The notes beneath the pieces were generated by a model. The model saw only the letters and a list, made by a program, of their open reading frames with translations, searched no databases and had not been told where the DNA came from. From Microbulbifer salipaludis (GTDB lineage: Bacteria; Pseudomonadota; Gammaproteobacteria; Pseudomonadales; Cellvibrionaceae): DNA of 64,000 bases. This document shows, one piece after another, positions 36,118 through 45,051 of this stretch; position 1 is the first letter of the stretch, and the number at the start of each line of letters is the position of its first letter. The stretch is taken from assembly GCF_017303155.1 (NCBI RefSeq), contig NZ_JAEKJR010000001.1, positions 1,240,001 through 1,304,000 on the forward strand, given 5' to 3'. Both the position numbers and the translations under genes were made by a program.

Positions 36118-37005
36118 TTAGCGGCGAGATCGGGCAGCAGCGCGCTCGGCCCAGTCGGCGGGTACGATAAATCCACGGCTCCGTTCGCCACGGTGGTCGT
36201 ATCGGGCTACGCACAGCGGGCCGCGCGCCAGCATCGCCTCCGCCAGAGGTTCACCCTCTATCGGCGGTGTTACAACGGACTCCGACAGTGGTGCCAGCCA
36301 GCAGGGCTTCGGCAGCCGATACCACCCGTTGTCCCCTGACGGGTGGGCGGACAGCGGATGTTCGCGAAAGGTCGCCACATCTGCCCACCAGTAATGATCG
36401 GGCGCAGACCAGTCATCGCTGGCGGTATCCAGCGGGCGGAACAGTCGCCCGGGCATCAGCGCCCATTGCCGGTCGAGGGTGATACCTGCATCGCGCAACC
36501 TGCTGGTGGCGGTACTGTCTCGGGCAACCGGAAGCTGATGTGTGCGCATACGCTGGAGCTTGATGTCGAGCCGGTCTTTCAGGCCCGGCCCAACCCAGTA
36601 GTCGCCCACCTGCAGATAAAACTTCAGTGCAATTTCCCAGTGCTCGACCGAATGATCCGGCGTATGGCGCACCACAAAATCCAGCTCACCGAGGGTTCTT
36701 GCCTCATCGCGGATAGGAAAGTTATGCGCCAGTAACTGGTAGTCCGGGTGATGGGCAAAGGCGAAAGCCCACAGGTGCTCGAAGTAAATACCGAGCCTGT
36801 GGTTGTTTAGCTGCTGAAGGTGGGAGAGTAATCGGGATTCCAGCTCCGCCCGGACGCCAGTTTGCGAGAAAAACCGGGCGAGCGCCGAGCGCCGGGATTC
36901 CGGCAGCCAGGGTAGCGCGGTGTCAGGCGCGATGTCGGGCGCTGCCAGTGCCCACAGGAAGTTGCGCCAGTGGTCCGGGCTGGCGGTGACGAATTCGATG
37001 CTCAT
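36118..37005 (-). CDS. DUF1853 family protein
   Basis: This 295-residue cytosolic protein matches DUF1853: the segments RLGIYFEHLWAF, LGELDFVVRH and HWEIALKFYLQVGDYWVGP are characteristic. The Asp/Glu/Lys arrangement (ELDF...EIALKFYL) resembles the core of PD-(D/E)XK nucleases, and the family has been suggested to be nuclease-like; I see this as a pattern only. The ribosome-binding site is weak. Function is unknown, and neighbours give no clue. Confidence 0.88.
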   Translation of the reverse strand: MSIEFVTASPDHWRNFLWALAAPDIAPDTALPWLPESRRSALARFFSQTGVRAELESRLLSHLQQLNNHRLGIYFEHLWAFAFAHHPDYQLLAHNFPIRDEARTLGELDFVVRHTPDHSVEHWEIALKFYLQVGDYWVGPGLKDRLDIKLQRMRTHQLPVARDSTATSRLRDAGITLDRQWALMPGRLFRPLDTASDDWSAPDHYWWADVATFREHPLSAHPSGDNGWYRLPKPCWLAPLSESVVTPPIEGEPLAEAMLARGPLCVARYDHRGERSRGFIVPADWAERAAARSRR

Positions 37006-37057
37006 TGCGCGAGTATAGGGAATAGGGGCCTCGCGCGAAATGCGGGCGCGCCAGCTG

Positions 37058-39409
37058 CTACCACTTCATGCGGAAGCCAAAGGTCAGTTGAATGCTGTCG
37101 CTATCACCAAAGTTCTCCAGACTGCTGGCATAGTCCACCTCCCCGAAAACGGAACAGCGGTCACCGCACTGGTCGTAGGTAAAGCCGATGCCCAGCTGCC
37201 CCCACCATTCATCCCGCGCCTGATACAGGGACGTGCCGGACACCTGCACCTCGGTCTGGTCGTCAAAGTAGTAGTAGGTATTGGCAATGGCGTAGAGGCC
37301 GATCCGCTCCAGCAGCAGGTTGCCGTACATGTTGCGGTTGACTCGCTGGCTGACCCGCTGCTCGAATGCCACGCCGAAACGGGCAAAGCCACCCTCGTTA
37401 TTGGTGTCGATCAGGCGCGCACCGTAGGGGTCGAAATTGTCATCGATGTCTTCTGCGGTGTAGGCCACTTGTAGTTGCGGCGTGAGGGAATAAAAGTCAC
37501 ACAGTTTGAAGCTGTGCCCGCCTTCGACGGAAAAGTTGAATCCAATGGCATCGTTGCCGGTACCCAGGTACCAGAGCTCGCGGGAGTACAGGTCGGAGTC
37601 AAACCAGTTGAATTGCAGTTGCACGTCGGCGTAACTGCCCTGGCTGCCGTACCAGGTGGCAGTGCCGCCGATTCCCCAGTTGTAGGTGTCGATGTCACCC
37701 TGGCCAAAGTAGCTGTCGAGCTCCGTACTGCCGTAGCCATACTGGGCAAAAACACCGAGCATCAGGCGGCCGCGATAGACGGCAGGGTCGAAGGAAAAAT
37801 CGGAACCGATCTGTACCTGTCCGAAATCCTGCTGCCAGCGGGCACTGGCCGTGGACTGCTCCGGCGCATTGTCGTTGTACACGGAATTCATGCGTATCCA
37901 CAGGCCACCGCCATCAATGGTGCGCTCCACCGCATCGCCATAGCAGCAGATGCCGCGGTCGCGATAACTGGTGCCGGCCCAGAAACGATTCCCCACCCGC
38001 TTGCGCAGGGTGGTGGGGGCGTTCATCCGGCGGATGGCTTGCGCGTACGTCTCGTAGAGCACCGCGCCCGGTTGCCAGCGTGGAACAAGCTCGCCGCTGC
38101 TGGAGAAAGGATCGCTAATGGTGGAGCGCAGAAACCAGGTGTCCTGTTCGCCGCCGTCGATGCCACCCCGGTACAGGGCATAACCGTAGGCGCCACCCAC
38201 AACCGCCGTGCGGCCGTCGTAGCCGATGTAATCGGGATCGAGAAGGAACCCATCGCGCGGGTTACGTCCCTGCACGCGGATGATGGGAATACCGTTTCCC
38301 GCGGAAACGGCACCATCGCCCCCCAGGTTAAATATGCGCACAAAGGTACGCCCGCTCACATCCCCGGCTACCGTCAGCAAATCGCTGGGCGCATTGTCGT
38401 CGGCCAGTAATGTGTCCATCCACAGGCGCCCGTCGCGCCCTGTGTAGTTTCCGAAACGGCCATCCGGATGGGGAACAATATGCAGCTGGTTAAACTCGCC
38501 ATTTTGCAGCCACAGGGTGCCCGCGTTGTGGACGTCCCCGGCGATGGAAAAGTCGGTTTGCACCGGTTCCAGGATGCCGCCAAAGCGAATGTCCAGCCCC
38601 AGGGCCTGACGCCCGCTGGTGCCACCGCCGACGGCCAGGTTGTTGAACAGACGCAGTTTGGAGCTGCCGTTGATGATGAACCTTTCCCAGTTCCGCAGCT
38701 TATCGCCGTCCAGCAGGTGATCCAGTTTGAAGCGGATGGTATCGATGTAACCGTCGTCCGCGGTAAGGTCGTCTCCGCCATCCAGGATGGCGTCACCATC
38801 ATAGGCGCGCGCGTCGATCTCCAGGTAATCAGACCCGTCGCCGCCGATGAAATGAAAGATGATGCCTTCGTCAAAATACAGGGTGTCGTCGCCACTCCCC
38901 ATGTTCAGGGTGTGAAATACAAACCCGCCATCGAGCAGCATGTAGTCGTCGCCGTCGCCGGCGTTAAGATCGAAAATGAGCCCGTCGTACAGTTCAATGC
39001 GATCGTCGCCGGCGCCAGTATCCAGACCACCACTGAAGAAGTTGCCGACTTCCGAATCCCGCACATCCATGATTACGGTGTCGTTGCCATCGCCGGTGAG
39101 CAGGTTGGTTTCGATCAGCGCGCCGTTGATGTTGATGCGGTCATCGCCGGTGCCTGCGTCCACGGTGCCGATGGTGCCGCCGTTCAGGTCGAGCGTGTCG
39201 TTGCCGCCAAAGGTACTGACGTCCGCGCCGGCGGCATCGTTGTCTTCGTCACACAGAATCTGGTCGGGGCCGGCGGTGCCGGTATTGGCGGGGGTACAGT
39301 CGGCGAGGGTGGCCACCGGCAGCAGGCACAAGCCGGCTGCGCACAGCATGCGGCAAAGAATCTGGCAAAGAACCCGGCGCCCGGTGTGGGCGCGGCGTTC
39401 AGAATTCAT
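37058..39409 (-). CDS. Autotransporter with Ca-binding-like repeats in the passenger
   Basis: Starting at the ATG at 39409 (overlapping the upstream gene by 11 bp), the product is about 783 residues. A signal peptide ends near TLADC (with cysteines that recur at CTPAN and LCDED). The passenger (about 40-250) is a run of acidic glycine-rich repeats, such as GTGDDRI, GDGNDTV, GAGDDRI, GDGDDYM, GSGDDTL and GDGSDYL, which resemble RTX calcium-binding nonapeptides, though less regular. From about 490 to the end there is a beta-barrel with the terminal aromatic FGFRMKW, as in type V autotransporters. It is probably co-transcribed with the OmpW-like gene. Surface role is unknown; adhesion is a guess. 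Confidence 0.85.
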   Translation of the reverse strand: MNSERRAHTGRRVLCQILCRMLCAAGLCLLPVATLADCTPANTGTAGPDQILCDEDNDAAGADVSTFGGNDTLDLNGGTIGTVDAGTGDDRININGALIETNLLTGDGNDTVIMDVRDSEVGNFFSGGLDTGAGDDRIELYDGLIFDLNAGDGDDYMLLDGGFVFHTLNMGSGDDTLYFDEGIIFHFIGGDGSDYLEIDARAYDGDAILDGGDDLTADDGYIDTIRFKLDHLLDGDKLRNWERFIINGSSKLRLFNNLAVGGGTSGRQALGLDIRFGGILEPVQTDFSIAGDVHNAGTLWLQNGEFNQLHIVPHPDGRFGNYTGRDGRLWMDTLLADDNAPSDLLTVAGDVSGRTFVRIFNLGGDGAVSAGNGIPIIRVQGRNPRDGFLLDPDYIGYDGRTAVVGGAYGYALYRGGIDGGEQDTWFLRSTISDPFSSSGELVPRWQPGAVLYETYAQAIRRMNAPTTLRKRVGNRFWAGTSYRDRGICCYGDAVERTIDGGGLWIRMNSVYNDNAPEQSTASARWQQDFGQVQIGSDFSFDPAVYRGRLMLGVFAQYGYGSTELDSYFGQGDIDTYNWGIGGTATWYGSQGSYADVQLQFNWFDSDLYSRELWYLGTGNDAIGFNFSVEGGHSFKLCDFYSLTPQLQVAYTAEDIDDNFDPYGARLIDTNNEGGFARFGVAFEQRVSQRVNRNMYGNLLLERIGLYAIANTYYYFDDQTEVQVSGTSLYQARDEWWGQLGIGFTYDQCGDRCSVFGEVDYASSLENFGDSDSIQLTFGFRMKW

Positions 39410-40148
39410 AGGTGATGCCCAGGTTGAGCGTCCAGGGGTTGGTCTCGAATTCCGAGTAGAGTCGTTCGTAGCCGGGCGCCGTGGGGTAGGTGACTTCCGC
39501 ATCGGGATTCGAGTCGGTGTAAATTACCGCTGCATTGATCAGCCAGGATCGTGCGATGCCGCGCCCCAGACGCCAGTCGATGCCCAGCTGCGCGCTGCCG
39601 CCCCAGGAGTGCCCCATGCCAAACCGCCCGGGACCGGTCGCCATACCGCTGTTGATGAGATAGCGCTGGAAATCGGGGTTGAGTTCGTCGTCGTAGTAAT
39701 CGGAGTAATTGACCCCGATACCGAGGTACGGCTGCCCGAGGCAGATCAGGTCATTCATATACCAGTTGACGAACAGGTTCGCGGAAGACGCGCTGTAGCG
39801 CCCGAAGTAGATGTTGTCCTGGCCCGGGGTTGCGCGAAAATTCTGCAGGGTCAGGGAGTGGTCTGAGTCGCCGATGTACAACAACTCAACTCCCAGGTAA
39901 GGCAGCGGCCGCCATACACCGGACACATTCCAGGTGGTGTCGTCCTCGACCTCCCAGTGGGTCCGGTACAACTCCCAGTCCTGCAATAAGTAGTACTTGA
40001 GCGATGTGTTGTTGTCGTCGGGATAGACGAGGCTCGCCCCAAGGCGCAGGTAAAAGCGGGTGAGGTCCACATCCGAAATCGGGATCTGTGCCTTGGCAAA
40101 CATCGGCAACACCATTGCCAGGCAGGCCGCCAGCCTGAGTGTCTTCAT
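39399..40148 (-). CDS. OmpW-like outer-membrane beta-barrel protein
   Basis: This 249-residue protein has a signal peptide (MKTLRLAACLAMVLPMFAKA) and alternating aromatic strands: FYLRLGASLVYPDD, VELLYIGDSDHS, PYLGIGVNYSDYYDDEL and a terminal NLGITYEF, fitting the eight-stranded OmpW family. The OmpW barrel is a small channel for hydrophobic compounds. GGAG precedes the start. Its stop region overlaps the start of the autotransporter gene by 11 bp, so the two may be co-translated. Confidence 0.83.
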   Translation of the reverse strand: MKTLRLAACLAMVLPMFAKAQIPISDVDLTRFYLRLGASLVYPDDNNTSLKYYLLQDWELYRTHWEVEDDTTWNVSGVWRPLPYLGVELLYIGDSDHSLTLQNFRATPGQDNIYFGRYSASSANLFVNWYMNDLICLGQPYLGIGVNYSDYYDDELNPDFQRYLINSGMATGPGRFGMGHSWGGSAQLGIDWRLGRGIARSWLINAAVIYTDSNPDAEVTYPTAPGYERLYSEFETNPWTLNLGITYEF

Positions 40149-40480
40149 GGTTAACTCCGTTTAACACCGATCGACCGCTGCGATACTGCTTATCGTTAAA
40201 ACTTCGCGCGATGTGTCAAAAGCCTTGGAATGACGCGGCAATTATTGAAATTGGCATTGCCGGGATAAATCTGAAACACCTGTAAAAGTAGCATGGGCTC
40301 GGGAATTTGCCGGCCGCAGTGCGCACCTTGAGCGGGTGACAGGTCACTTCTCGAATACCGTGGAAAATTGTTCGCGTTGCCTGTATGTCGTGGAAATTTT
40401 TTCCCTTACACGGCGGCAAGGTGGCGCTGGAGAGCGCCCTGTTTCCAGCGTAAAATCGCGCTCCTTGTGTCCGGCGCCCA
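40149..40480. other. Intergenic stretch with divergent promoters
   Basis: These 332 bases separate the divergent OmpW-like and DTW-domain genes. The part around 40150-40300 is AT-richer and likely holds the OmpW promoter. I see no gene, repeat or clear operator. Confidence 0.5.
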
Positions 40481-41233
40481 ATGCCGCGCATACATCAATT
40501 CTTGAGCGATGGTATGTACTCAACCGCTTTTACCCGCTTGCGAGATCGGGAACTCGCAAAGTCCACCAAGCCATTCCTGGCCAAAGGCAAGAGCGTCAAG
40601 CGCTGTGCCCAGTGCCAGATGGCAGAATATGCCTGTATGTGCCCCTGGCGGCCGGTGGCTGAGAGCCGGGTGGACTTTGTATTGCTGTTGCACCGCAAGG
40701 AATTATTCAAGCCCACCAATACCGGCCGCCTGATTGTGGATGTGTTTCCCGAGACCCGGGCGTTTCTATGGAACCGGCTGGAAGCGCCGGAAGGGCTCAA
40801 GGCGATACTGGAAGATCCGGAGCGCGACTGTTTTATCGTGTTCCCCGCCGACGGCACCGAAAACTGTGCCCGGCATGTGGTGCGCGATCTGCCGCAGACG
40901 CAGAAGCGAACCACACTGATCCTGCTCGACGGCACCTGGAAGCAGTGCAGCCGCATGATCGGCCTGAGTCGCTGGCTGGATAAGGTGCCTTGCCTGAGCC
41001 TGCCAGAGACACTGGTGCGCTCTTATTCGGTGCGGGACTCCGGTAGAAGCCATCGCTTTTCCACTGCAGAAGCGGCGATCAGTTGTCTGCTGTTAGCGGA
41101 CGAGGCGGAGCCCGCGGATACGTTGCGGCATTACTTTTCCGTGTTTAACCAGCACTATCTCGCCACCCGCGGCTGCTATCTTCCCGAGCCCGGTGAAAGC
41201 CACGAGGCGCTGGCCTCGCGCTTGCCGGAATAA
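40481..41233 (+). CDS. DTW-domain tRNA-uridine aminocarboxypropyltransferase
   Basis: This 250-residue protein has the DTW-domain features: a zinc-binding CAQCQMAEYACMCPW near residues 40-53, LHRKELFKPTNTGRL, and the name-giving LDGTWKQCSRM. Members (TapT/TrmDTW) transfer the aminocarboxypropyl group of S-adenosylmethionine to uridine in tRNA (acp3U). Two starts are possible: 40481 or the ATG at 40514, where GAGCGATGG lies upstream. It stands alone, followed by a terminator. Confidence 0.92.
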   Translation: MPRIHQFLSDGMYSTAFTRLRDRELAKSTKPFLAKGKSVKRCAQCQMAEYACMCPWRPVAESRVDFVLLLHRKELFKPTNTGRLIVDVFPETRAFLWNRLEAPEGLKAILEDPERDCFIVFPADGTENCARHVVRDLPQTQKRTTLILLDGTWKQCSRMIGLSRWLDKVPCLSLPETLVRSYSVRDSGRSHRFSTAEAAISCLLLADEAEPADTLRHYFSVFNQHYLATRGCYLPEPGESHEALASRLPE

Positions 41234-41255
41234 AACAGCCGCAATAAAACATCCC

Positions 41256-41299
41256 AATAAAAAAAGGGGGGGAGGGCCGAAGCCCTCCCCCCTTTTTTC
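41256..41299. terminator. Bidirectional terminator
   Basis: A G-rich arm and its C-rich complement (around GGGAGGGC and GCCCTCCC) enclose a short loop at about 41266-41292, with an A-run before and a T-run after. It serves the DTW-domain gene and the convergent TonB-receptor gene. Confidence 0.9.
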
Positions 41300-41311
41300 T
41301 GTGCCCGCCGG

Positions 41312-43930
41312 TTAGAAGTTGTAGGTCACTTTGCCGTAGATGAAACGACCGCGAGGGTCGTGCTGGCTGGATACGTAACCGTACAAGTCCGAATCACCAT
41401 CGCCGATGGCGAACGGCGGCTCCTCATCCAGTGCGTTGTCTGCACCGAGGCTCAATACCATGTTTTCAAAACCGGTATAGCGCGCCTGCAGATTCACCGT
41501 CATGAAGGAATCCACAATCCGGGACTTGTTGGTGTCGTAATCCAGGGTGCCGTCAAAATCAATATCCGGCGTATCTTCAAACTCGCCGATATAATTCAGC
41601 CCCAGGGTGACCGCGAAGGTATCCCGCGACCAGTCGGCAGACGCCGCCCAGCGGTGTTCCGGGTATTCGTACTCGCCCGCCAGATCCCGGTTGAGGAAGT
41701 CATCACCGGTGGCGTTCAGTTCCACCCGCTCAAACTCCGTCAGATAGGAGTAATCCAGCCGCAGGCCCAGGTCACCACCGGCCAACGCGAATCCGGAATA
41801 CACCATGCTCAGGTCAATGCCGGAAACGGTCTGCTCACCGATATTGATAAAGCCACTGTTGATGGACTGCAGCGAGCCGAGGGATTCACCGGGCAGGGCC
41901 GCGGAGCGGACGCACACGGTGCTGTTCTGGTCGTTACAGAACTGGCTGTAGAGATAGCCAAACGGCACCTCGTCAATTTTGCCTTCCTGGGTGATTTGCC
42001 AGAGATCCAGCGACATCTGCATATTGTCGACTGGTTTGAGCACCGCACCGAGGTTCACCGATTCCGACTCTTCCGCGTCCAGATCCGGGTTGCCGGAAAA
42101 CACGATGTTGTAGTCGGTGCTGGCACAGTAAGCGTCGTTAATGGCACAGCCGTAGGAGTCGATAAAGAACAGTGACTCCTGGGATGGGCCGAGGCCGATT
42201 TGCGCCAGCGACGGAGCCCGGAACCCGGTACCCCAGGAGGCGCGCAGAGAGAGCTGCTCGTTCGCGGTCCACAACAGGTTGGCCATCGGGTTAGTGGTGC
42301 TGCCGAAATCGCTGTAATCGTCAAAGCGGCCCGCCAGCGTCAGGTCCAGGTTGGCGGGAAGCGGAATCGCAAACTCGACAAACGCGGAATTGATATCGCG
42401 GCTGGCGGCGGCGGATACCGACTCGGTGCCGAAAATCAGGCCGCGCTGGAACTGATCATCGGGGATGTCGGATGCGCGTTCCTCGCGGCGCTCGATACCT
42501 GCGGCCATGGCAATGGCACCATTGGCGGTGTCGAACAGCTCACCGCTGAGGGTAAAGTCCATGCCGCGCAGCTCGGACTTGCCCTGCCGCACCAGGCTGG
42601 TGGTGAACGCATCAATGACCGACTGCGGGTTCTGTACGCCGCCGAACGGATTGTAGCGGCCCGCATCGATTTCCTGTTGCAGTAGATCGGTGCGCACCCA
42701 ACCCTGTGTGCGGTCACCGCTCTGGGTGGACTCGCTGCGTGAGCGTTGTACCGAGGCTTCCCAGTCCCAGTCGGCGATGGTGCCGCGCAGGCCGAACACG
42801 CCGCGCAGGTTGTCGGTTTCAATATCCCACTGCCGTGCACCGGCATCCACCGTGCGGTAGCGGCCAACACCGATGGAGGTGGCGCCCACAAATGGATTAT
42901 TCGGGTGGTTGATCGGTGCGGTGAGCCCGGCGTCTTCGTCCAGTGGCGTCGGGGCGCCCTGGGCGATGGAGGTGTTGTGCTGTACCGCCAGTTCGGTAAA
43001 GAACTCGACGCTGTCGGTGAGCTGGGCATTACCCAGCAGCAGCACGCCGGTGCGCTCTGCCTCCGGTGTCAGCAGCGTCCAGGGGCCGTAATCGTACACG
43101 CAGGTCTGGCCGAACGCATTGCCAGCGGGGCAGTTGGGATCGATGGTGGTTTCGCCGTCGACAATGAAACGGCCGGGATAACCGCGGGAAGAGCGGAAGT
43201 CCATGCCGCCCCGTGGCGATTGATTGGCAGTATCGAGTCCAGGGCGCTCGACACTCGCCAGGGTTGTGTTACTGCGGTGGTCAAAAATAACAGTCAGGTT
43301 GGAATCCTCACCATTGACACCCCACACCGCAGATACCGACTGCTCGTCGTAGCCATCGGCACCGCCAAAGTCCGCCGACACTTCCGCGCCTTCAAAGTCT
43401 TTGCGCAAAACCAGATTCACCACCCCGGCCACTGCATCGGAGCCGTAAATGGCGGAGGCGCCATCTTTTAGCACTTCCACCCGTTCCACGGCGGCAATCG
43501 GAATGCTGTTGATATCCACAAAGTTGGTGGTAATGCTTTCCGCGAAGGCGCTGATCGCCACACGCTTGCCATTCACCAGCACCAGCGTGGCATCGGCGCC
43601 CATGCCGCGCAGGCTGACCGCCGCGGCACCGTTGGCGGTGGAGTCCTGGTTGTTGCCGCGGGTGGAAAAGGTGCCATTCCCCGCAGCGGGGTTCTTCTCG
43701 AACATCTGCTGCAGATTGGTGTAGCCGGATTTTTCGATCGCCTCGCGGTCCATTACCTGAATTGGTGTCGCCGTTTCGAATTCCGCATTGCGTTGAATGC
43801 GGGAGCCCACCACGGCAATTTCTTCCATGGCTTTTTCTTCCTCGGCAAACAGTACCTGAGGGGCAGTTGCCGCGGTGATGGATAAAATGGCGCTGGATAA
43901 AATGCTTTGGCGTAATAAAGGTCTTTTCAT
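41312..43930 (-). CDS. TonB-dependent outer-membrane receptor
   Basis: The ATG at 43930 begins a signal peptide (MKRPLLRQSILSSAILSITAATAPQVLFA), giving 872 residues; the open frame extends 34 codons upstream without such features. EEIAVVGSRIQRN is the TonB box region; the plug follows (about 45-190, with SLRGMGADATLVLVNGKR and DGASAIYGSDAVAGVVN), and then the 22-stranded barrel ending in YGKVTYNF. The family is the type found in marine polymer-degrading bacteria, importing oligosaccharides, peptides or siderophores; the substrate is unclear since no enzyme genes adjoin. A bidirectional terminator lies beyond the stop. Confidence 0.94.
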   Translation of the reverse strand: MKRPLLRQSILSSAILSITAATAPQVLFAEEEKAMEEIAVVGSRIQRNAEFETATPIQVMDREAIEKSGYTNLQQMFEKNPAAGNGTFSTRGNNQDSTANGAAAVSLRGMGADATLVLVNGKRVAISAFAESITTNFVDINSIPIAAVERVEVLKDGASAIYGSDAVAGVVNLVLRKDFEGAEVSADFGGADGYDEQSVSAVWGVNGEDSNLTVIFDHRSNTTLASVERPGLDTANQSPRGGMDFRSSRGYPGRFIVDGETTIDPNCPAGNAFGQTCVYDYGPWTLLTPEAERTGVLLLGNAQLTDSVEFFTELAVQHNTSIAQGAPTPLDEDAGLTAPINHPNNPFVGATSIGVGRYRTVDAGARQWDIETDNLRGVFGLRGTIADWDWEASVQRSRSESTQSGDRTQGWVRTDLLQQEIDAGRYNPFGGVQNPQSVIDAFTTSLVRQGKSELRGMDFTLSGELFDTANGAIAMAAGIERREERASDIPDDQFQRGLIFGTESVSAAASRDINSAFVEFAIPLPANLDLTLAGRFDDYSDFGSTTNPMANLLWTANEQLSLRASWGTGFRAPSLAQIGLGPSQESLFFIDSYGCAINDAYCASTDYNIVFSGNPDLDAEESESVNLGAVLKPVDNMQMSLDLWQITQEGKIDEVPFGYLYSQFCNDQNSTVCVRSAALPGESLGSLQSINSGFINIGEQTVSGIDLSMVYSGFALAGGDLGLRLDYSYLTEFERVELNATGDDFLNRDLAGEYEYPEHRWAASADWSRDTFAVTLGLNYIGEFEDTPDIDFDGTLDYDTNKSRIVDSFMTVNLQARYTGFENMVLSLGADNALDEEPPFAIGDGDSDLYGYVSSQHDPRGRFIYGKVTYNF

Positions 43931-44219
43931 AAGAATTGCTCGTCCGTTAGCCGTCATTATTGTTGTGTGACCGAAGCGGTAGGACCGTTCAGTTACGCGC
44001 ACGACGTTATCAATCGCGGAATGGCGAGGCAATTAATATGAGATGAGCGGTTGTCCTGCAGGGATTTATTGAATGGTGTTATCCAATTCGGTGTGATGAA
44101 TTTTTCGTTTGCGATAGAAATCTAATATTCAACATCGTGTGCGTTTTACATTTGTGCGCATCACCACTTCACAATTGGTACGGTTGTTTTGTTTTCTTGT
44201 GTGTCGAACATGGTGCCTG

Positions 44220-44987
44220 TCAGAAAGAAAATTTTACGCCAGCAAAGAATCCACTCAGATCCAGGTCGTCAAAATAGGGCGAGCGGTCAAAGTTCCACTT
44301 CAGGTAGCGATAGCCGCCGACGATATCGTAGCGATAGCAGCGGTAGCTGACTGCCGCCAATGCCTGCCAGGTTGAATCACTATCGCCGCCGCCCACATCG
44401 GCGTAGTAGGTGAGATACCAGCGGTCATCGAGATCGGTTTTGCCGCGCAGGCCAATAATGCCATCCCATACGCTGCCGGATCGTGAAATTCGAAAACGAC
44501 CGAACCGATCGACGCGTCCAGTGACATCCACGTCGAGATCTAAATAGCGCGCGCCGAGTGTCAGGTTGAGTCGCGTCCTGTCGGACTGATAGAAGCGATA
44601 GGCGCCGCCCAGTGTGGAAACAAAACCCTCAAGATCAATGTCGGCACCCACACGGAAGAGGTCACCGCGAAAACGAACGGTCTGTCGGATATCGTCGGAT
44701 ACATTCAGGTAGATCATGTCGGCAAACACTGTCCACTCGTTGCGACTTGCGGCCAGGGTGCCCATGAAGCCCATTTCCAGGTCTTTGACCAGCTCATCAA
44801 AACCGATATCAATGTTGTCGCCACTTCGGCTCTCACCGCCGACACTGGCGCCCCAGAGGTAGACTTCGGCTCCCAGCAACCAGCGGTCCGGCAGGCTCCC
44901 GCCGAAGGTCTCCGGGCGACCGGAACTCTGTGCCTGCGCAACACAAAAGGGAAAGCTCAGCAGCAATAAAATAAGGACGCGTCTCAC
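44220..44987 (-). CDS. Outer-membrane beta-barrel protein of unknown role
   Basis: A GTG at 44987 preceded by GGGAG gives 255 residues beginning with a clear signal peptide (RRVLILLLLSFPFCVAQA); the frame runs further upstream without a better start. The mature protein alternates polar and hydrophobic residues and has a C-terminal Phe (GFFAGVKFSF), with strands such as WLLGAEVYLWGAS, LNLTLGARYLDLDVDV and RYDIVGGYRYLKW. It resembles small OmpA/OmpW-type barrels but I cannot assign a subfamily. It follows the C45-type gene in reverse orientation on the same strand. Confidence 0.8.
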   Translation of the reverse strand: MRRVLILLLLSFPFCVAQAQSSGRPETFGGSLPDRWLLGAEVYLWGASVGGESRSGDNIDIGFDELVKDLEMGFMGTLAASRNEWTVFADMIYLNVSDDIRQTVRFRGDLFRVGADIDLEGFVSTLGGAYRFYQSDRTRLNLTLGARYLDLDVDVTGRVDRFGRFRISRSGSVWDGIIGLRGKTDLDDRWYLTYYADVGGGDSDSTWQALAAVSYRCYRYDIVGGYRYLKWNFDRSPYFDDLDLSGFFAGVKFSF

Positions 44988-45051
44988 GGGTAATCTCCCT
45001 GTGGTTCTGTCACCGTTGCCGGAAGGTTGTTTTTTCAGCTGGCGGCTCGGA

